A stretch of 64,000 nt of DNA from Diabrotica undecimpunctata (taxonomy: Eukaryota > Arthropoda > Insecta > Coleoptera > Chrysomelidae), in assembly GCF_040954645.1 (NCBI RefSeq), contig NC_092806.1, positions 148,456,429 through 148,520,428 of the forward strand, written 5' to 3'. Under the pieces are notes generated by a model. The model saw only the letters and a list, made by a program, of their open reading frames with translations. It did not search any database and was not told where the DNA came from. Made by a program: the position numbers and the translations under genes. Every line of letters begins with the position of its first letter. The stretch's first letter is position 1. Shown piece after piece: positions 22,666-34,869 of this stretch.

Positions 22666-24714
22666 AAATGGCACTTGGAAAAGATAAAACTTTTTACTTC
22701 AATACAAAGCGGATATCGTTCAGAGAGATCGATAGCTGATAACACTGTTGCACTAGAATCCGAAATTCATAAAGCATTTACAAATCAACAAAAAGTAATC
22801 GCAATATTTTTCTACATCAAAAAAGCTTTCGACACAACATGGATGCATTATATCCTCAAAAGTATGAAAAACTGGAAAATAGATGATAACTTTCTCGCTT
22901 TTACCAAAAACTTTCTTCAAAACAGGTCCATACAAGTAAAAACGAATTGATTCATGTCAACATTGAAATTACTCTATAATAGAATTCCTCAAGGATCGGT
23001 TTTAAGTCCACTATTATTTCTAATCCCAATAAATAATATAACACACCACATAAAACTTCCCGTAAAAGCTGATCTTTTTGCTGATGATCTGGTACAATCT
23101 ATTAAAAGTAAAAATATAGAATTATCTACGCAAATTTTACAGAGAACATTAAACAGCATAGAAATGTGGTCTTGAGAGACTGGTTTAACTTTTTCAACTC
23201 AGAAGACTAAAGTAATAATGTTTGACAAAAGTATAACAAAATACAACTTGAACTTGAATCTAAATGGCCATTCTCTGAAACAAGTCCGCGAAATTAAATT
23301 TTTGGGTGTAATATTTGACTCACAACTCACATGGACTTCACATATCAACAATTTAATCAAATCCTGTCAACAAATAATAAACTTACTAAGAGTTTTATCC
23401 AATCATAGATGGTGTTCAGATACTAAAATTCTTCTAAATTTATATTAGACATTAATAAGAAGCAAACTCAGCTACGGATGCATCTGCTATAAAGCAGTAA
23501 ATAAAAATCAACTAAAAAACTGGATGTTATTCAAACCACATCTGTATGACTAATATTTGGAGCCTTTAGAACTACTCCAATAAGAAGCCTTTGAGTGCTA
23601 GCAGGAGAAATGCTACTATACCTCAGAAGACAATATATATCACTATGCTATTCAAAAATTCTAAGCGCAAAGGATCATACCTTCCTCGCAAGTTTAGTAT
23701 CGGAAGAATCACTAGAACAATACACAAATTACACCACCAAGACAGTACCATTTTACGAACGGGTTAAAAGACTACCGTATTACATCAATCAAATCACCTT
23801 GACACCCATAAAAATATACCAGACATCTCCCTGGACAGTTTCTTTACCAATAGTAGACCTCCTCTTACTTAATATCATTATAAGTATTCACATTTCTGCT
23901 GAGGTCAGGCTTCAGGATCATGCAAATTTACTCAAATATTCCACTTACAAATTGTTCTTCATTGATGCCTTCAAAGATTGCAACGGTGTAGCAGCTACTA
24001 CTGTATCAGAAAACGTAATTTCTGCCACTAGATTAACTGACGGCTGTAGTATTTATACCGCAGAGCTCCAAGCAATACTTGATGCACTGAATCATTGTAA
24101 AACAATAAATGAAAAACAGATACTAATTTTATCAGATTCATTAAGTTCTTTACAGGACATTAAACATATTTATCCTACATACATCAATATATTGACTGGT
24201 AATGAGCTAGCAGACAAAACAGCGTTTGAAGCAATAAACATTGTGAACATTCCGACTACAACAGGTATACCAATATCAGATACTAAAAGTTTATTCAAGA
24301 CTTAGGTAAATAAAATCTGGCAAGAAATATGGCACCAATCAAATACAAATCTTGAAAGCATCAAACCAGACGTATCTGTAAAAAATCTTCCTATACCACC
24401 AAAACGAAAAGACCAGATAATTATCAGCAGACTCCGGCTTGGGCATACACGACTTACGCACGGCTATATAATCTTCAAAGAACCACTACCAATGTGCCAA
24501 AGATGCGAAACACCTTTCACAGTCAACCATATAATAATAAAATGTCCAGAGTACACCTCAGCCAAGGCGATATTGAAGATACTCAACAGCCTGAAAGAAG
24601 CACTGGTTACAAAATTCAAAGAAGTTCTGTTTTTTTTAATCACTGTAAAGTCTATAATAAATTCTAATTTAATTTTTGTTACAAGTACATACATATTATG
24701 CATATTGTTGTAAG
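22666..24714 (+). pseudogene. RT, RNase H and zinc-knuckle-like C-terminus, broken
   Basis: RT from SIQSGYRSERSIADN through IFFYIKKAFDTTW (first Asp), stop at 22948, then NRIPQGSVLSPLLF, LFADDLVQSI (active site) and REIKFLGVIFDSQLTW. A stop at 23446 precedes IRSKLSYG. RNase H in 23595-24305: FIDAFKDCNGV, YTAELQAILDAL, LILSDSLSSLQD and GNELADKTA give the D-E-D-D set, but about 25 residues carrying the WIPSH-type motif are missing before GNE. Stop at 24303, then RLRLGHTRLTHG and MCQRCETPFTVNHII (Cys/His motif) to 24714. RNase H next to RT is typical of the I and related clades. Confidence 0.88.
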
Positions 24715-24812
24715 TCATGACTTTTAAAATGTACCTTATTTTCTCTATTTGTATCATAAACCTCATATAATAACCCCAGTGGTTGATGCGGATAAATAAA
24801 ATAAAAAAAAAC
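22666..24812 (+). mobile_element. I/Jockey-type LINE with RNase H, 5'-truncated, TSD
   Basis: Flanked by TTTATAGTAAA at 22655-22665 and 24813-24823 (perfect 11 bp). The 3' end reads GGTTGATGCGGATAAATAAA and then a poly-A run. The same GGTTGATGCG end precedes the poly-A of the LINE at 53416-58708, so they are relatives. Confidence 0.88.
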
Positions 24813-24869
24813 TTTATAGTAAATTTTAAAGTAGAGACACTTGAATATATATTGTTAAATTGTTAAAAC

Positions 24870-25290
24870 TCTTGAATATGAAATTAGTGATACACAATTT
24901 GGTTTTAGAAATGGTATGGGCACAAGAGTTGCTTTGTTTGGCTTAAATGTGCTGGCATTAATATAAATCAGAATATATACTTATGTTCTGTAGATTTTGA
25001 AAAGGCATTTGATAAGGTTCAACACGAAAAGCTTGCAAACATATTAAAAAGCAAAAATATTGACAGTCGTGATATAAAAATTATATCTAATCTATGTTGT
25101 AATCAAACTGCCAAGGTAAGAGCTGACAACCATAATACCCGAGATACTAAAATACAGAGAGGAGTCCGCCAGAGTTGCATGCTGTCACTACTACTCTTCA
25201 ATATCTAGAGCAAAGCGGTATTTAAAGAAGCGCTCTCAGATTCAATAGAAGGTATATCTATCAATAGAGAAGTTTTAAAGTCTGACTGAA
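24870..25290 (+). pseudogene. LINE family A-like RT fragment
   Basis: Plus strand: EISDTQFGFRNGMGTRVALFG, LCSVDFEKAFDKVQHEKL (first Asp), IQRGVRQSCMLSLLLFN and SINREVLKSD, with stops in between. The fragment ends just before the YADD box. It matches the RT start of 2805-4504 (TQFGFRNAMGTREAL). No tail or TSD seen. Confidence 0.8.
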
Positions 25291-26085
25291 ACGTTGATTT
25301 GACCTAGACGTGGTTGCTATTTTTGGTTAATGACTTAATCTATGAAAATTTAGTGAAACAGATCGGGGTTTTATACAACGGTAGCTTGTATAGATCACTA
25401 GGTGGTTCGAAAACGCACTACTAGAAGATGTTTAATAAATGTCTGAATTTGTCAATATGAATGATGCAGAAACAATAAAATTATTAGAAGAATTTTTTTT
25501 ATTATTAAGTAACAATTACCAAATAATAAAGTTATCAGTGTACATAAATAAATAACATTTATTTAAAATTTAAAATAAAAAGAATCATTTGTTTAATATT
25601 TTACAGAAGTAGAGCCATTTGTTATTACAAAACAAGATCCATTTATATTTGAGATAGATAAGCACGACGTCAGGAAAGCGCCTGTTTAGCAAATTAGCGA
25701 TTTCTACAAGAAAGAGCACTAACTACAGACTATAAGTTAAGCTTGAAAATCATCTAAAATCCTCTCTACGGTTTTTCCATTAGTATTATGTGAGTGCAGC
25801 CAATGTAAACGTGAACTGTTTGCCGAGCTCTTTTAAAAAGAATAGAGAAAACAATCAAAGCAGACGTAAGAAAATGCCGTAGATTATTGTTTGCTGGCGA
25901 CCAGTGGTGGGCGATACAAAGTATACAGAGCTGCAAGGAAACTGACGTTAAACAAATATTTATCTTTACCTATGACACGTATTCATGTTTAATATTTATT
26001 TTAAAATATGTACCTCGAGAACTAAATTAATAATTTTATTTCAATATTTATGTTTCCATATTGAAGAACAAGCGTGATTTAGGGC
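25291..26085. other. No recognisable gene
   Basis: About 800 bp of AT-rich DNA with no supported feature. Confidence 0.5.
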
Positions 26086-26716
26086 CGGACGCTCCACTAT
26101 GGATAATATTTTCACATTAAAAATTGCAATGGAAAAACGAGTGCAGAGAAATAGAAAAACCCATATAGCTTTAATATATTTGGAAAAAGCATATGACAGT
26201 GTACCGATCTCCCAACTATGGATAGAAATAAGTAACTTGAAAATAAACCCAATTCTTATTATGGCCACTCAAAAATACTACGAACAAAACTTTGCACGAA
26301 TTAAAATGGGACAAGAAATTACCTCTCCTTTTCAAACAACAAAGGGACTAAGACAAGGCTGCTGTCTGTCACCCACCTTATTTAAAATCTATTTGGACAG
26401 ATCCTTAGTAAAATTGGTAAAAAAAATGGAGAGACATGGAAATAACGGTGGAAGAAAACACGCTATATACACTTTTCTTTGCGGATGACCAGGTAGTAAT
26501 TGCCGAAGACAGCTACGATCTTAGCTATATGGTAAGAAAACTACAAGAAGAATATGAGGTTGCAGGTCTAAACATGAATATGACAAAATGTGAATATCTC
26601 TCAGTGGGAACAGATGAAATATGGGACCTAGTCTTGGAAGACGCCAAAATCAAAGGCGTGCAATCCTGCAAATATTTGTGGGTCATTTTCAACAAGAAGA
26701 TTCTAGATTCTAGAAT
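26086..26716 (+). pseudogene. LINE family B RT fragment
   Basis: Plus strand: SMDNIFTLKIAMEKRVQRN, IALIYLEKAYDSVPIS (the catalytic Asp position reads L-E-K-A-Y-D with Tyr before LEK, so the first metal-binding Asp is lost), GLRQGCCLSPTLFKIY, a frame change near 26440, then LYTLFFADDQVVIAED and LNMNMTKCEYLSVG. It stops abruptly near 26716 where the Penelope-like sequence begins. No C-terminus or tail. Confidence 0.85.
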
Positions 26717-28240
26717 TAATATTATTGCGCCGAGCTTTCGACATCCTCTTTGACGTCTTCTTCAGAGCCTCCGATGTCTCAGTCGGCCGAGCTCTCAGAC
26801 TCTACTACACTGATCACTAATCAATGCATTACTGTTACTGGAAACAGGGGACGGTTCATTTATACCGTCAATGGTGACGTGATTTGTGTGGATGTTGGCG
26901 TAGGGGTTATTCTGGTGATTAACGCTGGGATTGGCGCGGGCGTTGGCTCGAACATTTCTGACAGTAGCAGATTGATCCTTCCTGCCGATAACTCTTAAAC
27001 TCCTTAATACTCCAGACTGCAGACCAATTTCCAATGCTCCAACAACCTATCTGGAGAAAACAACAAAATCCATTATCAATAAAACCTCTCTTCATGTCGA
27101 CATAAAACAATCTCTACTTCCTTGTGAAAAATCTTTCAGAACACCTCAAATATATGGCCTACTCAAAATTCACAAACCCGATATTCCTGTACGTCACATT
27201 GTCAGTGCATACAACTGCCCTACACAACGATTGGCCAAGTACTTGGTCAAAACTCCATAACCTCTTGCTGAAAATGCTTCATCCTTTGTAAAATTCCTTT
27301 TATTTCATCGAACTTCTTAAACAATACTCTATCTCACCGTTAGACATTCTAGTAAGTTTCGATATTGTTTCACTCTTTTTGTACATTCCTATAGACGAAA
27401 CTCCAAACATTCTGAAAACTAAATAAAGTATCCAGCAAGACTGCTTATCCTCTCATTAAACATTGTATGTAAACACCGATTTCATTGTCCAAAATCAATT
27501 CTACAAACAAATAAGAGGTGCCCCCATGGGTTCACCACTATTTCTAGTATCTCTATTTGTCGTTTGGCTTTATGGCAGGGATGCTTTGGTGTCTTTTCAA
27601 ACACATCTGAATGGTATACGAGTACATCCTAGTATTCAGTTTACGATATAAGTGAACATTAATAATTCATCCCTACCGTTTCTCGACATTAGTATAAAGA
27701 AAAACCAATCCCAAGGTTTTCATCATCATATTGAAAACCCATTCATACCAATCATTACTTGCATGCCAGCTCCCATCATCCACCTTCACAAATTAATTCA
27801 GTTATTATTACTATGTAGTTTAAAACAAACCCTCATCCAAAACGGTTACCGCGAAAATCACATCAATAAGAGCATCCACAGACATCAATCTCCCACTTAA
27901 TCACGGTTATCTCTTGTCCGATCAATCAAAGACAACCTAGCAAATAAACAACACGGAGTTTATAAAATTCCTTGTGCAAAATGCCCCTGATCTTATATAG
28001 GACAAACAAATCGTAGAATTCAAAATAGAATTAATAAACATTCCATTTCTGTTCGCAATTTCCATTCAATTTCAGTTCTAGGTCAACACCATACAGGTTT
28101 ATACAGGTCACAAAATTGATTTGAAAACTCCAGATCCATAGCCCCATCAGCTTCTATAAACCAAGAATTATACGAGGAGCCATAGAAATTGAAAAACTGC
28201 CAAATTGCCTTAATAAAAGAGATGACGGCGTAAAAATGTT
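26717..28240 (+). mobile_element. Penelope-like element (RT + GIY-YIG), decayed
   Basis: A 5' module (26730-26960, GC-richer) is followed by RT and then a GIY-YIG endonuclease, the architecture that defines Penelope-like elements. The 5' module recurs alone, inverted, at 50086-50448. Boundaries are approximate: the left edge is the join with the LINE B fragment, the right edge is the last recognisable codons. Confidence 0.85.
26962..28240 (+). pseudogene. Penelope-like RT and GIY-YIG endonuclease remnant
   Basis: RT pieces in order: SRLILPADNS (26960s, the ILPADKG-type motif), IYGLLKIHKPDIPVRHIVSA, CPTQRLAKYLVKT, a broken stretch at 27290-27440, FYKQIRGAPMGSPL, then FVVWLYGRDALVSFQTHLNG. Between GAPMGSPL and FVVW the segment that should hold the YVDD active site is missing. 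LPFLDISIKKN follows, then ENHINKSIHRH. The endonuclease: GVYKIPCAKCP (27955), a stop, then YIGQTNRRIQNRINKHSISV and LGQHHTG, which shows the GVY/YIG signature and a Cys-Cys-His-His zinc motif known in Penelope endonucleases. Numerous stops and shifts. It encodes no active enzyme. Confidence 0.85.
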
Positions 28241-29784
28241 TACTTAAATTCTATGATGCACATTTGAGATTTTACAATCCTGCAAACGGTCATATTTGCC
28301 TCGAGTTATTTGCAATAATTTGTTACTGCCTGCAACACAAAAATATGTCACGACGGAAAGAAAGATCTGAGAAGAACCATATACTTTTATAGCTACATTA
28401 AAAAAGTTAAATTTTTCTACAAATACTACCATTTGTGTGAAACAGTAGAAAAATGCAAGAATCGATCCCTTAATAGATGTGTGAAAAACACTACTGATTA
28501 AACTTCACTGTTTTGACAGTGACTGAAATGAATTGAAAATCCCCAGAATCGATAATTTATAGTCACAATTTTTTTCTAAGATATTACATTCCTGTCTTCT
28601 CAAAAGATTTTATTCAAGCTAATAAATTAACGCCAAACTTTTTTTGTTTGCTTTTTTTATAGACGTTTCGGCGTCTCTGCCTTATCTATTAATATCTAAT
28701 AATCGACGTTAAATGATCGCTCTAAGTATAATTAATCTACTGATAATAATTATCGCGCAGACATCCGATTAGCTCCAAAATCGTCTGGCACTGACTAAAA
28801 TTCCAGCAGGATGTTTAAAACGTTCGTTAGATTTTAAATAAGTTATTAATTAAATTAGTTATTAATTCTCTTTTACGTTGTTTTTTTTTGCTAGGAATGA
28901 TTTAAATCAGTACGCAATTTTTTTGTATAATTCCATTTACACAGAAATCAACAACTAATATTGAAAAATAAATATAAGGTTGAATGCTCGAATAAATGAA
29001 CTTTGATCAGATAAAAGGCATATATCGAGCACAGTTTAATTTAATCTTGCCCAAGTACTTTCGATCCCTAGATCATCTTCAGGGGCATTTCGTCAATTGC
29101 GGCCTATCTGACAAGAACAAAATGTCATAAACATATAATTGTACATCACACTACACTATCAGTAGTGTAGTGTGATCTTTATATACATGGTGTAGAGTTT
29201 ATGGGGATTTCGAAATAACAATGGTCAAAACTTGTTAAATACTATTATAATGCAAAGCTTAGTATTATAAGAACAAGAAGTATAGGAGGAATATAAATAT
29301 GAAAAAATATATAGGGTGTCCCATTTAAAAAATTGTATGTTTGCTATACCACGTAGTTATAAGTCACCCTGTAGAATTCCACATACTTGACAGGTATGTA
29401 GAATATTATTGCCTACATTTTTCTAAATAATTTTTTTGGATATCTTGTACCACAATGGAAAACTCGTTTGTTACATTTTAATAAATTGCTCGCTAGTTTA
29501 AACATATGTTATGGTTTCCGTGTTCTGGGATTGTCACTATAATACCTTTCTTTCATTCTTCATGCATTATTTCCTTACCCAATATATTCTGTATTAGTTC
29601 ATAAATCGTTGTGTATAGTGCCTCCCCACCGTATTCTGCACACAATATATAATTAATTGTAATTGTAATTGATTTTTAGGTGTAATACTTATTGCAATGA
29701 AATTATTCCAGTGTTAATAACCTCTGTCGTTAAAACACAATAAACAAGTATGCTTAAATAAGAGTTGCAAGAAGCTGGTTAACG
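28241..29784. other. No gene; short hairpin and repeat-end motifs
   Basis: Contains words reminiscent of Penelope flanks (GACGTTTCGGCGTCTC near 28662; CATCTTCAGGGGC near 29079), a perfect hairpin (29145-29176) and a TAGGGTGTCCC / CACCCTGTA pair near 29312-29373. No protein motif seen. Confidence 0.5.
29145..29176. repeat. Perfect 14-bp hairpin with 4-base loop
   Basis: ATCACACTACACTA (29145-29158), loop TCAG, then the exact reverse complement (29163-29176). There is no U-run after it and no context for a terminator; probably part of a small foldback repeat. Confidence 0.8.
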
Positions 29785-31221
29785 TATATATACAAGGATT
29801 TCCACAGTTTTCACTGTATTCCTTCACTCAACCGTTTTCTCCAATTTTGCCTGTTTAGCCAGTCGCATTCCTGTAGGTTTCTTCTACTCATTGCTTCGTC
29901 CACTTCATCTCTGAAAGATCTTCGGGGTCTGCCTCTCTTTCTTCTTCCTATCGGGCTCCACTCTGTTATTCTATTTATCCACCGATTTTGGTCTGCTCTT
30001 CTGACATGTCCGTACCAGGTTAACCTCTTCTGTTCGATGTAGTCTATTATGTCGGAGTTCATTCCCATTCTACTCTTAATCTCCATGTTATTTATTCTAT
30101 CTCTTCTTGTTACTCTGCAGCTTCTCCTTAGGAATTCCATCTCTGTTGCTCTTATTTTGTTTTTGGTTTTCTTATTTATTGTCCAATTTTCACACCCATA
30201 AGTGAGGATACTTCTTGTCATGGTATTATATATTTTTTTCTTTGTTTTCATGCTGATGTTATCCCATAGTATCGGGTTCAATTTTCGTATGCAGTCTCTT
30301 GTTTGTCCTAGTCTATTTTTTATATCTTCCTCTGTTGTTCCTTTGTTTGATATTATGAAGCCTAAATACTTATACTTGTCTTTTCCTTTGATTTGTTTAC
30401 CTTCGTCTATTTCCAGCTGTTTTATTTCTGTATTCTCCGTTGTTGGGTATTCAGTTTTCTTTAGGTTTATTTCCATCCCATTCTTTGTATATTCTTGCTC
30501 CAGTTTTCTCATCATAAAACTGAGGTCATCCTCGTCTTGTGCGATCACTATTTGGTCGTCGGCAAAACTTAGCGTATATAGATATTCGTTCCTTACTGGT
30601 ATACCCATTCCTTCGCACTTTCTTTTCCATGGTTTCAGGGTTTTTTCCAGGAATATTTTGAACAGGGTGGGGGATGTGGAGCAACCCTGTAGTAGTCCCT
30701 TTGTCGTCTTAAATAGACTGCATATTCTATTGCCCGTTTTGATAGCTACTTCGTTATTCTTGTAGAGTGCTTTTACCGCGTTTATTAATCTTCGTGGAAC
30801 TTCGATGTCTTCCATTGCTTCCCATAGCTTGGTTCTAGGTATTGAGTCATATGCCTTCTTAAGATCAACAAAAGCCAGACGGATCTATTTTTGGCCATTC
30901 TTTTTTCTATTAGTTGTTCGACCGTGTAAATGTGATCTAAGCATGCTTTCCCCGCTGTGAAACCTGCCTGGTCTTCTCCGATTTTATCTCGTATATATAT
31001 TTCTAATTTTTCCTTTATGGTCTTTCCATACAGTTTGCCTATAAACGATATAATGCTGATTCCCCGATGATTTTCGCAGTTTTTTCTATTTCCTTTCTTA
31101 TATATTGATGTCATATATGCTTGGGTCCATTCTGCCGGTAAGTCTTCTCCATTCAGTGCTCTCTCAAACATTTTATGTATGATACGGAATAACTTTTCCG
31201 ATCCGTTTTTTATCGATTATA
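29785..31221 (-). pseudogene. LINE family B RT and C-terminus, minus strand
   Basis: From 31221 downward: SIKNGSEKLFRIIHKMFERA, WTQAYMTSIYKKGNRKNCEN, GEDQAGFTAGKACLDH. A frame change near 30880 disrupts the first catalytic motif. Then a single open frame 30815-29811 of 334 codons carries GLLQGCSTSPTLFKIF, active site LSFADDQIVIAQD, YKYLGFIISNKG, LTYGCENWT, TWYGHVRRADQNR and GRRKRGRPRRSFRDEVDEAM. The 3' tail on the minus strand is GTATATATA, the family B type. Candidate TSD TGGTTAACG at 29776-29784 and 31222-31230. A stop stands where the copy at 12982 also has one (the GIW-N position). Confidence 0.9.
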
Positions 31222-31230
31222 TGGTTAACG

Positions 31231-32093
31231 ATTATATCAAAAATATTTTAATTTGATGCTACAAGCTTTCATTTCAAACTCGTGCCTTGAAATATTAGAA
31301 AATCGAAGATTACCAAAGGTTTTCGTGTGATTAAAAATCAAAAACTAAAAATTGAGATTGTTAAATGTCATAAGTTTCTCACTTCTCATTTATTCAGCTT
31401 TGAATAGCAGAAAATCAATAGAGTGTAGAGTTTGGGAATACATTTAAGTGAAGCCGTCCTTAATTAAAATATCACAAATCAGTAACTTCAAAGTTGGATA
31501 AAAAACTTTTTTTTATTTCTTCTGTTAAAAATTTAATTACGGTTTTGCTATTCATACAATGTCTCGTTTATTATAAAAGGGATACCGGAAATTAAAAAAG
31601 GAGGCAAACTTTTAACTGTTTTTCGAACATGTCGTATTCACTTACTTAAAAGAGTCCAGAAGACAGGAAATTACGTCTCTCCAACTTCTTCGATACCCTC
31701 TGTTTGCGTTTGTGCGGAGTCATGACTTCACCGGCTAACGATCATTAGCTTTGTATACGCTGCTGGCATAGAAATCGAAAAAAGGTGAGTGAAATAGATA
31801 AAAGTGCTGCTTTTAAGTTTAAAGAACTAGTTTTGTAAATAATGACTATTGTCGAATAAGCTTTTGATAAAAAAATTTAACAAAATATCCGTTTAACTCT
31901 TTGAGGAGTGAAAGCATTTATTTAAAAAATGCCCCAGTGGAGCAATAATATTTTTGTTCACAAATTGGTAAAATAAAACACACAAACGGGTTAATTATCT
32001 ACCATTGATATACGATCAAATGTTTTTGTATTTATGTAAAATTATTTTAAAACGAGAATTACTATAAAAATTTAGACATATGATTCAATGTTT
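31231..32093. other. No recognisable gene
   Basis: AT-rich spacer, nothing supported. Confidence 0.5.
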
Positions 32094-32369
32094 TTATTTA
32101 TTTATTTATTTACACAGGTTAACCCCATTAACAGTTTAAATTACAATATACAATTTCACAGTTAGGATGAAAAAAATTACTTATAAATTAAAATGTTAAA
32201 AAGTTTAAAAAAGTTAAAAAAATGAGACTAAAACTTTGATGAGTCTTTACATACTAAAAAAACAAACAAAATATAACAAGAACAAAATTCAACAATCCCA
32301 ATATACATCACAAATCAAGAGATCTTTAGAGAGTTAAAGTCATATGGAAAATATTAAAATCGAGAACAT

Positions 32370-34850
32370 TTAATAGCTCCATGTCTCTATACAATGGGTT
32401 GTGAATACCATAGGTTGTTCTGTGGAAAGGAATATTGAAAACATTGTGGTATCGTAGAGGTTGATGTGAAACATTAAAGTTATTCTGGTATGGTAAGCAC
32501 AATATCTCAAAAATTTATGCTGGACTCTTTCTATGGTATCAATATTGTTCTGAAAATGGAGTGACCAAATAACTGAACAATATTTCAAAAAATAGCTAAC
32601 TAAGCAACAATACACTAATCTTGGAGAATCAATGGAGAAATACTTGCGATTCCTAGTAACGAAACCCAGAAGTTTAGATGCCTTTATTGAAATAGAGTTT
32701 ATGTGGTCACATAAAGTAAGCTTCTCATCGAAAACAACACCAAATCCCAAATAGAAGAAACATAATTCAGTGGCTGATTATTGATATTATAGCTTGTTCC
32801 AATTCTATTACCTTTAAGAGAAAAACTTATAAAACAACATTTTTTTACATTTAAGTGGAGTTTGGTCTGATTGCATCAATTTTCTAGTTGGTCTAAGTCA
32901 TCTTGTAAAAAATTTAATCTTTTAAGCTATCTATAACTTTTTAATATTTTTTATAACTGGAACTCCAGTTATTACTGAGACACTGTCAGACAGATGACAA
33001 CCTATCTTGACTCTTTGACTTCTCCCAGATGTAGAGTTTTTATTCCATTCAACAAACCTAACATAAAATCCTAAAATATATAATTTGCCCAAAAGTATTT
33101 GGTGATCTACATAATCAGATGCTTTAGAAAAATCTGTGTATATTGCATCTACCTGTTTACGGTCTTCTTTATAAGATAATATATCAGACTGATAGCAGTG
33201 GATCTTTTGCAGTGGATTTTTTTCTATTAAAACTATGTTGTTGTTGAAATATGAAGCCTTTACCTAACCAAGAAAGTTGCTCTGCTATAAAACAGTGGAA
33301 GAGCTTAGGGATTGCAAATTGTATACAAATGCTACGATAATTTTCAATGTTGTTTTTCTGACTATTTTTAAATACAGGAACAACATACCTTTGTTTCCAT
33401 AAAGAAGGAAACAAAGGTTTCCAGAAATCTATTAAACAATGTAACAACTGGAATTACAAGGGTACAGACACACTTTTTTAATACAAAATTAGGCACTCCA
33501 TCTGGGCCACCAGTAAGCTTATTGGGCAGGTCATTTATGCCATTAAAATATCTGTCATGGTAATCTTAGAAGGACCAATATTTGTACTAAAGTTGCTATT
33601 TAATGCTTGGATAAATACGTAAAGGTTGTTGTTATTTGGTAAATACACAGTTTAGAAGAAGTTCATAAATAAATTAGTTATGTCTTGACCATTTCTTGCA
33701 AATTGAACTTCATAAAATAAGGAGTTAGGTAGGTTATGATCAGATCGCTTATCATTAATGTACTTCCAAAATGATTTTGGATTATTTCTTAGGCCAGTAT
33801 CTACATCTTTCAAATAGTTGCTGAAACAAATTTCAGACAGTTGTTTACATTCAGCTCTTAGGTGGAAAAATCTAATATAGTCATCATTAGAATGATTATC
33901 AACATAAATGTAGTCAGCCAATCAACATTTTTGCTCCAGATTCAGTCTTCTAAGATCAGTAGAGGACCACTTGAAAAATGTTGAAGTTCTGTATTTCTTC
34001 AATGGCACAAAGTAAGCAATTTCTATAGAGAGAACTTCATAGAATAATTTTGTAGCCTCATCAATATCATTAACCATACATACTTACCAGTCTATGGAAG
34101 CAAGGAAGTTGTTAAGCGCAATGCAATCGCCATTTCAAAAATCATAAAACAACTTATTATAAAGCAACTTATTTCTATTTGTTTTACATTTAATTTAAAC
34201 ATTTATAACGCACATGATCAATGCTAGAATCTACAAGGAGATCGCTTACTTTTAAGAGATTTAGCTGCCTTACAGTAGAAAAAACTAAATCCAAAAATAC
34301 GTTACGATTATTAGGAATATTATTACGTTGATATAATTTTAACAAATCAAAGGCTTGAGCAATATTCACACCTGAAGGACAATGCACCATTACACCAAAG
34401 TCATCATTCTCCCATGATGCATTGGAAAGATAGTAATTACCAAAAACATAAATATTCTGTGCTGAGTATTGCAGAACAATGTTATATACTTCGCGAGGTA
34501 ATTGTTAAAGTATGTAAACACCACCGACCACAAACTTGACTTCATTTAGTTGACATAAGTTATATATTTGCTCAACCCGATCTTCAGGAATACTAATGAT
34601 TTGTGATTTTAGCTTGTTGTTAAAAAACACTAGTACACCATCTCCACTCATTTTTGCACCAGTTCTCTGGGATATATCACATATGTAGATACTAAAACCA
34701 CCACATTTAATTTCACAATCAGTTATGTTATCATTCAAGTTACTTTCCACTAAAATAATTATATTGTACAAGCAGCAGGAAATACTTTTCAGGATCTCGG
34801 AAATCTTTGTACAAATGCCTTTAACATTTTGAAAAAAAAACTGTTAATGG
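32370..34850 (-). pseudogene. LINE ORF2 (endonuclease-RT), heavily decayed
   Basis: 34840-34505: FFFQNVKGICTKISEIL and YNIIILVESNLNDNI (start of an AP-type endonuclease with the ExxL-like Glu), later VFFNNKLKS. 34390-34190: RNNIPNNRNVFLDLVF. 33921-33652: NNPKSFWKYINDKR, the linker before RT. 33447-33184: FPSLWKQRYVVPVFK and NNIENYRSI. About 33180-32945: DFSKASDYVDHQILLGKL (first catalytic motif) and VSVITGVPVIKN, where the GVPQGS box is truncated; the YADD segment is deleted. 32930-32370: QLENWCNQTKLHLN, LGVVFDEKLTLCDHI and the C-terminus. Many frame changes. The CR1/Jockey placement is inference from motif style and absence of RNase H. Confidence 0.8.
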
Positions 34851-34869
34851 GGAGGATACTAGTTTTTTG

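Noticed and set aside
26750..27034. Overlapping open frames on both strands in the Penelope 5' module
   Set aside because: Not kept in the related copy at 50086-50448, so coding status is unsupported.
26717..28700. Hammerhead ribozyme, known in some Penelope-like elements
   Set aside because: I saw CTGATGA-like words in the related module near 50330 (minus strand) but not the full core with GAAA and three stems.
32134..34851. 12-bp inverted pair CCCCATTAACAG / CTGTTAATGGGG near the two ends of the CR1-like LINE
   Set aside because: LINEs do not have TIRs and the element extends beyond 34851; a chance match in AT-rich DNA is likelier.
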